A program made the translations under genes and the position numbers. This document shows positions 62,601 through 64,000 of a stretch of DNA of 64,000 bases, one piece after another. The DNA comes from Cystobacter fuscus (GTDB lineage: Bacteria > Myxococcota > Myxococcia > Myxococcales > Myxococcaceae). The stretch covers positions 3,782,001-3,846,000 of the forward strand of contig NZ_CP022098.1 in NCBI RefSeq assembly GCF_002305875.1, read 5' to 3'. Position 1 is the stretch's first letter. Each line of letters opens with the position of its first letter. The notes beneath the pieces were generated by a model. That model was not told where the DNA came from and ran no database searches. It saw nothing but the letters and a program-made list of their open reading frames with translations.

Positions 62601-63239
62601 CACGCCCATCAGCTCGCTGACGCTCACCGCGACGATGAGCCCGTTGATGGGCCGCTTGGGGCGGTACTTCGAGAGCGTGTCGAGGAAGGCGAACCACTCG
62701 GGCCGATCATCCTCGCTGCTCAGGTAGCGGCCGGCGGTGTCGAGGAGCACGGCCTCGTTGGTGAGCCACCAGTCGCAGTTGCGTGTGCCACCCACGCCCC
62801 GCACGCCGCCGCCCTTGGAGGAGAGATAGGGGAACTTCAGTCCCGAGTTGCGCAGCGCGGTGCTCTTGCCCGCGCCCGGCGGCCCGACGATGAGGTACCA
62901 GGGCAGGATGGCGAGCGCGTCCTTGCGGCCCCGCGACAGCTTGGAGGTCTTGAGCGCCTCCACCGCCTTGGAGAACTCGGCCTGCATGGCCTTGATCTCC
63001 GGCTGCAGGTCCGGCCGTACCGTCTTGATCTGCTCCTCGGCCTGGGCCTCCAGGGCGCCCTCGAGCTTCTTGGCCGCCTTGCGCGAGCGCACCTTGCCCA
63101 CGAGCCACTTCACGCTCGCGACCACCAGCAGCGCGCCCAGGGCGACGAGCCCCGTCAGAAGGGGCGGCAGCCCCAGCAGGGAGATGGCACCCCACGCCAT
63201 CCCCACCAGCGTCGTGACGACGAGGGTCCAGAACATCAT
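59601..63239 (-). CDS. tssM: T6SS inner-membrane protein TssM (IcmF)
   Basis: 1,212 aa from MMFWTLV. Large trans-envelope protein of the membrane complex with TssL and TssJ. Two helices at the N-terminus (about 1-45), a cytoplasmic NTPase-like domain with Walker A GPPGAGKST and a later VYLMLTKCDLI (G4-like) segment, a third helix near residue 445 (AALVLVLPFVSFF), then the long periplasmic IcmF-related and TssM C-terminal beta domains (VRFQVRIRAG). The Walker motif is intact, so nucleotide binding is expected. Overlaps tssL by four bases. Confidence 0.95.
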   Translation of the reverse strand: MMFWTLVVTTLVGMAWGAISLLGLPPLLTGLVALGALLVVASVKWLVGKVRSRKAAKKLEGALEAQAEEQIKTVRPDLQPEIKAMQAEFSKAVEALKTSKLSRGRKDALAILPWYLIVGPPGAGKSTALRNSGLKFPYLSSKGGGVRGVGGTRNCDWWLTNEAVLLDTAGRYLSSEDDRPEWFAFLDTLSKYRPKRPINGLIVAVSVSELMGVDPQAAGELGQNIRERLDEITSRLRTLVPVYLMLTKCDLIPGFTEMYADLTRSERGQIWGFTVPMGAQAEASTDLLLERFDELVSVLEQRTLKRLGQERRLEAREHIYQFPQRFDELRKNLAEFAQPLFLDNVYQDTPVMRGLYFTSGTQDQKPMERLSGSSSDLFGDSRPAEPSAEGRSYFLWDIFTKVMFQDQEMAVRSSMEEQRYRRRQRMVAATYFTAAALVLVLPFVSFFQNRRLARDVRDAITSVQLDDRDDIKRIDDLLPLQRQLEKLTANQKEGTPFWLRFGMYQGDTLFPKAQSFYNSAMRRVLLGKQYERIEQNLDLFSRNQESPDWKPGSEDYAHHFDALKMYLLITWPHTQREPSLDDAHQDWLVTQMVRHWTHLKGTGGEANLQQAITHHARTYIRMLAADPEQLAFARNSNLVRATRRGLNRIPLPTLEMERIVAEVGREYPEQTLDDIVGAVPAMRATKRVRGAFTKTAWDQVVRQRLDTAFQDKEGWVLDKDALEDEEASRRDLRTRYYQQYIQEWRDFLQSISVRPPDDVDQMQTLLESLTRGKPPAFGKLFRALSYNVQLVRANKEETKNPVRKAYEKVFPPDGDKEERKLIDEDSATGEFTLGPRDVEKEFATLIRFSNEKTPTNDGAEQLTSLDFYQDQLALVQLALLGVKEKPSESGALLEKIKTTRENVAMLVKKYESGGPILEKLLLPPFQDMRSIVFAGVAQKKSNDWCEAITTPFAQLMSNRYPFVRSSMQDAPLAELSEFLRPSGGTLRKFLQQNLADEVVTSGRKWTFATFNTRDMYRDELLTFIEKTNALALTLFPGDTVDPLVRFQVRIRAGTSPDTAPSEISSITLTIDGTDEVYRNGPDNVWKPMTWPGQAGKLGAHIHVENASGATADIDEPGEWGLFRLLERVKRIEPSGDGRFFSAIWEIEDMNGALVAIDFRPERTANPFFGLSGNNTSRLLQIFRDPGLFPPRGIARGGKGCVEEAVISANGAP

Positions 63240-63928
63240 TGCGACGCCCCCGTGTTGGTGGCCATGTGGAGCTTGATCTCGTTCATGAAGGTGTCGACGG
63301 TGCTGTCCAGGTTGAACAGCAATCCGCCGTAGACGACCAGAGCGAGCACCAGTGCCCCGAGGGAGATGACCATCGGCGACAGCTTGCGCTTGCCCGCGAG
63401 CATCGACTCGGTGGGCCGCTCCGCGTGGGGCGACAGGACCTCGAAGTCGAAGGGCTTCGCCCGCTCCAGATCCTTCTGGACCGAGTCGATGAGCGTCATC
63501 AGCTCCAGCTCGCCGCCGCGGATGCGGTAGCGGCCCTGGAAGCCGAAGAGCATGCACAGGTAGTAGACCTGCAGCACCTCGGCGCGGTGTGGATCCTTCC
63601 GGATGGCTTGCAGGCGGTGGAAGAAGCCGTCACCCGCCACGTTCTCGTTGAAGTACTGCAGCTGCAACTGGTTGGTCATCCAGAAGGAGCGGTAGGGCTC
63701 GGGCCGGCTGAGCGCGACCTCGTCGAGCAGGGCGACGAGGGCGTAGGCCATGTCCTGGGCGTCTTGGTGGCTGAAGCCCAGCACCGCCGCGCGCCGCAGC
63801 ATCTCGTCCACGACGCCGCGCAGGCGGTGGTGCAGCACCTCGGGGGGCGGCACCGCGGCGGCATCCGAGTTGCGGATCCGGATCGCCGCGTCGAAGCAGT
63901 CCTTGGTGGCCTCGGTGGTTCGTTGCAT
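63236..63928 (-). CDS. tssL: T6SS inner-membrane protein TssL (DotU)
   Basis: 230 aa. Cytoplasmic helical DotU domain (FSHQDAQDMAYALVALLDE, YYLCMLFGFQGRYRI) and one C-terminal membrane helix (VISLGALVLALVVYGGLLF). It connects TssM to TssK and the baseplate. A short periplasmic tail only; no peptidoglycan-binding OmpA domain as in some TssL versions. The ATGA overlap with tssM and twelve-base gap from tssK show one operon. Confidence 0.95.
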   Translation of the reverse strand: MQRTTEATKDCFDAAIRIRNSDAAAVPPPEVLHHRLRGVVDEMLRRAAVLGFSHQDAQDMAYALVALLDEVALSRPEPYRSFWMTNQLQLQYFNENVAGDGFFHRLQAIRKDPHRAEVLQVYYLCMLFGFQGRYRIRGGELELMTLIDSVQKDLERAKPFDFEVLSPHAERPTESMLAGKRKLSPMVISLGALVLALVVYGGLLFNLDSTVDTFMNEIKLHMATNTGASQ

Positions 63929-63940
63929 GGCGGTGGGTCG

Positions 63941-64000
63941 TCAGCGGGAGGCGGTGGGGACGGCGAGCAACTCCACCGTCGTCTGGGAGGCGTCGAAGGG
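63941..64000 (-). CDS. tssK: C-terminal end of T6SS baseplate protein TssK (partial)
   Basis: Only the last 19 codons lie in the window, reading PFDASQTTVELLAVPTASR and stop. The TTVELLAVP ending is that of TssK, which links baseplate to the membrane complex, and its place directly upstream of tssL is the usual order. The rest is beyond the right edge. Confidence 0.7.
   Translation of the reverse strand, partial: PFDASQTTVELLAVPTASR

Noticed and set aside
61026-63332. 768-residue + strand frame over tssM
   Set aside because: Antisense artefact of the same kind.

Overview
The window reads as chromosomal DNA from a large-genome, high-GC predatory delta-proteobacterium, most likely a myxobacterium of the Cystobacter/Archangium/Stigmatella type. 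The clues are strong G/C bias at third codon positions, many lipoproteins with Cys-rich modules, an Oar-like TonB receptor, a HK-receiver-HK hybrid kinase, a GspE-N/receiver-like protein and a delta-proteobacterial style type VI secretion cluster. This assignment rests on gene content, not on a database search. I saw no rRNA, tRNA, CRISPR array or intact IS element.

Layout. 1-3.8 kb (+): a tightly packed set made of a methyltransferase fragment, a LanM-type dehydratase that lacks its cyclase, a trypsin-like protease and an 87-aa protein that is a free copy of the protease's N-terminal domain; this is the best candidate for an undescribed system. 3.8-5.9 kb (-): alpha/beta hydrolase plus a membrane PH-like protein. 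5.9-7.5 kb: gene relics followed by an A/T-richer two-gene islet (Cys-rich lipoprotein plus small partner) resembling a toxin/immunity pair. 7.5-13.3 kb (-): SCO1-like protein overlapping a linalool dehydratase/isomerase-like enzyme, a tail-anchored protein, a secreted beta-propeller and L-lactate dehydrogenase. 13.4-19.5 kb (+): secreted GH16 glucanase, NlpC/P60-like protein, TetR regulator with a perfect operator, GH13 enzyme and a GspE-N/receiver-like protein. 19.5-26.1 kb: PI-PLC fused to a beta/gamma-crystallin domain, an outer-membrane-like protein, a three-unit palindrome array, a CxxCH lipoprotein, a MaoC-like protein and a lipoprotein. 26.1-31.5 kb (-): GH44 - TonB receptor - lipoprotein operon, a likely beta-glucan uptake unit.

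32-47 kb holds mixed housekeeping and accessory genes: Sel1-like lipoprotein, SRPBCC protein, hybrid kinase, L-serine deaminase, YeiH-type transporter convergent with a LysR gene that appears to start at CTG, a caspase-like small protein, a VOC protein, a Tm-1-like/TIM-barrel/SRPBCC operon (two genes that plants carry as one fusion) and a serine hydrolase.

47.3-64 kb (-) is most of a type VI secretion locus, in transcription order tssK(partial)-tssL-tssM-tagF-tssA-tssB-tssC-hcp-tssE-tssF-tssG-tssH, followed by a lipoprotein of unknown role. Overlapping stop/start codons tie most of it into one operon. tssJ, tssI (VgrG), PAAR and effectors are not in the window.
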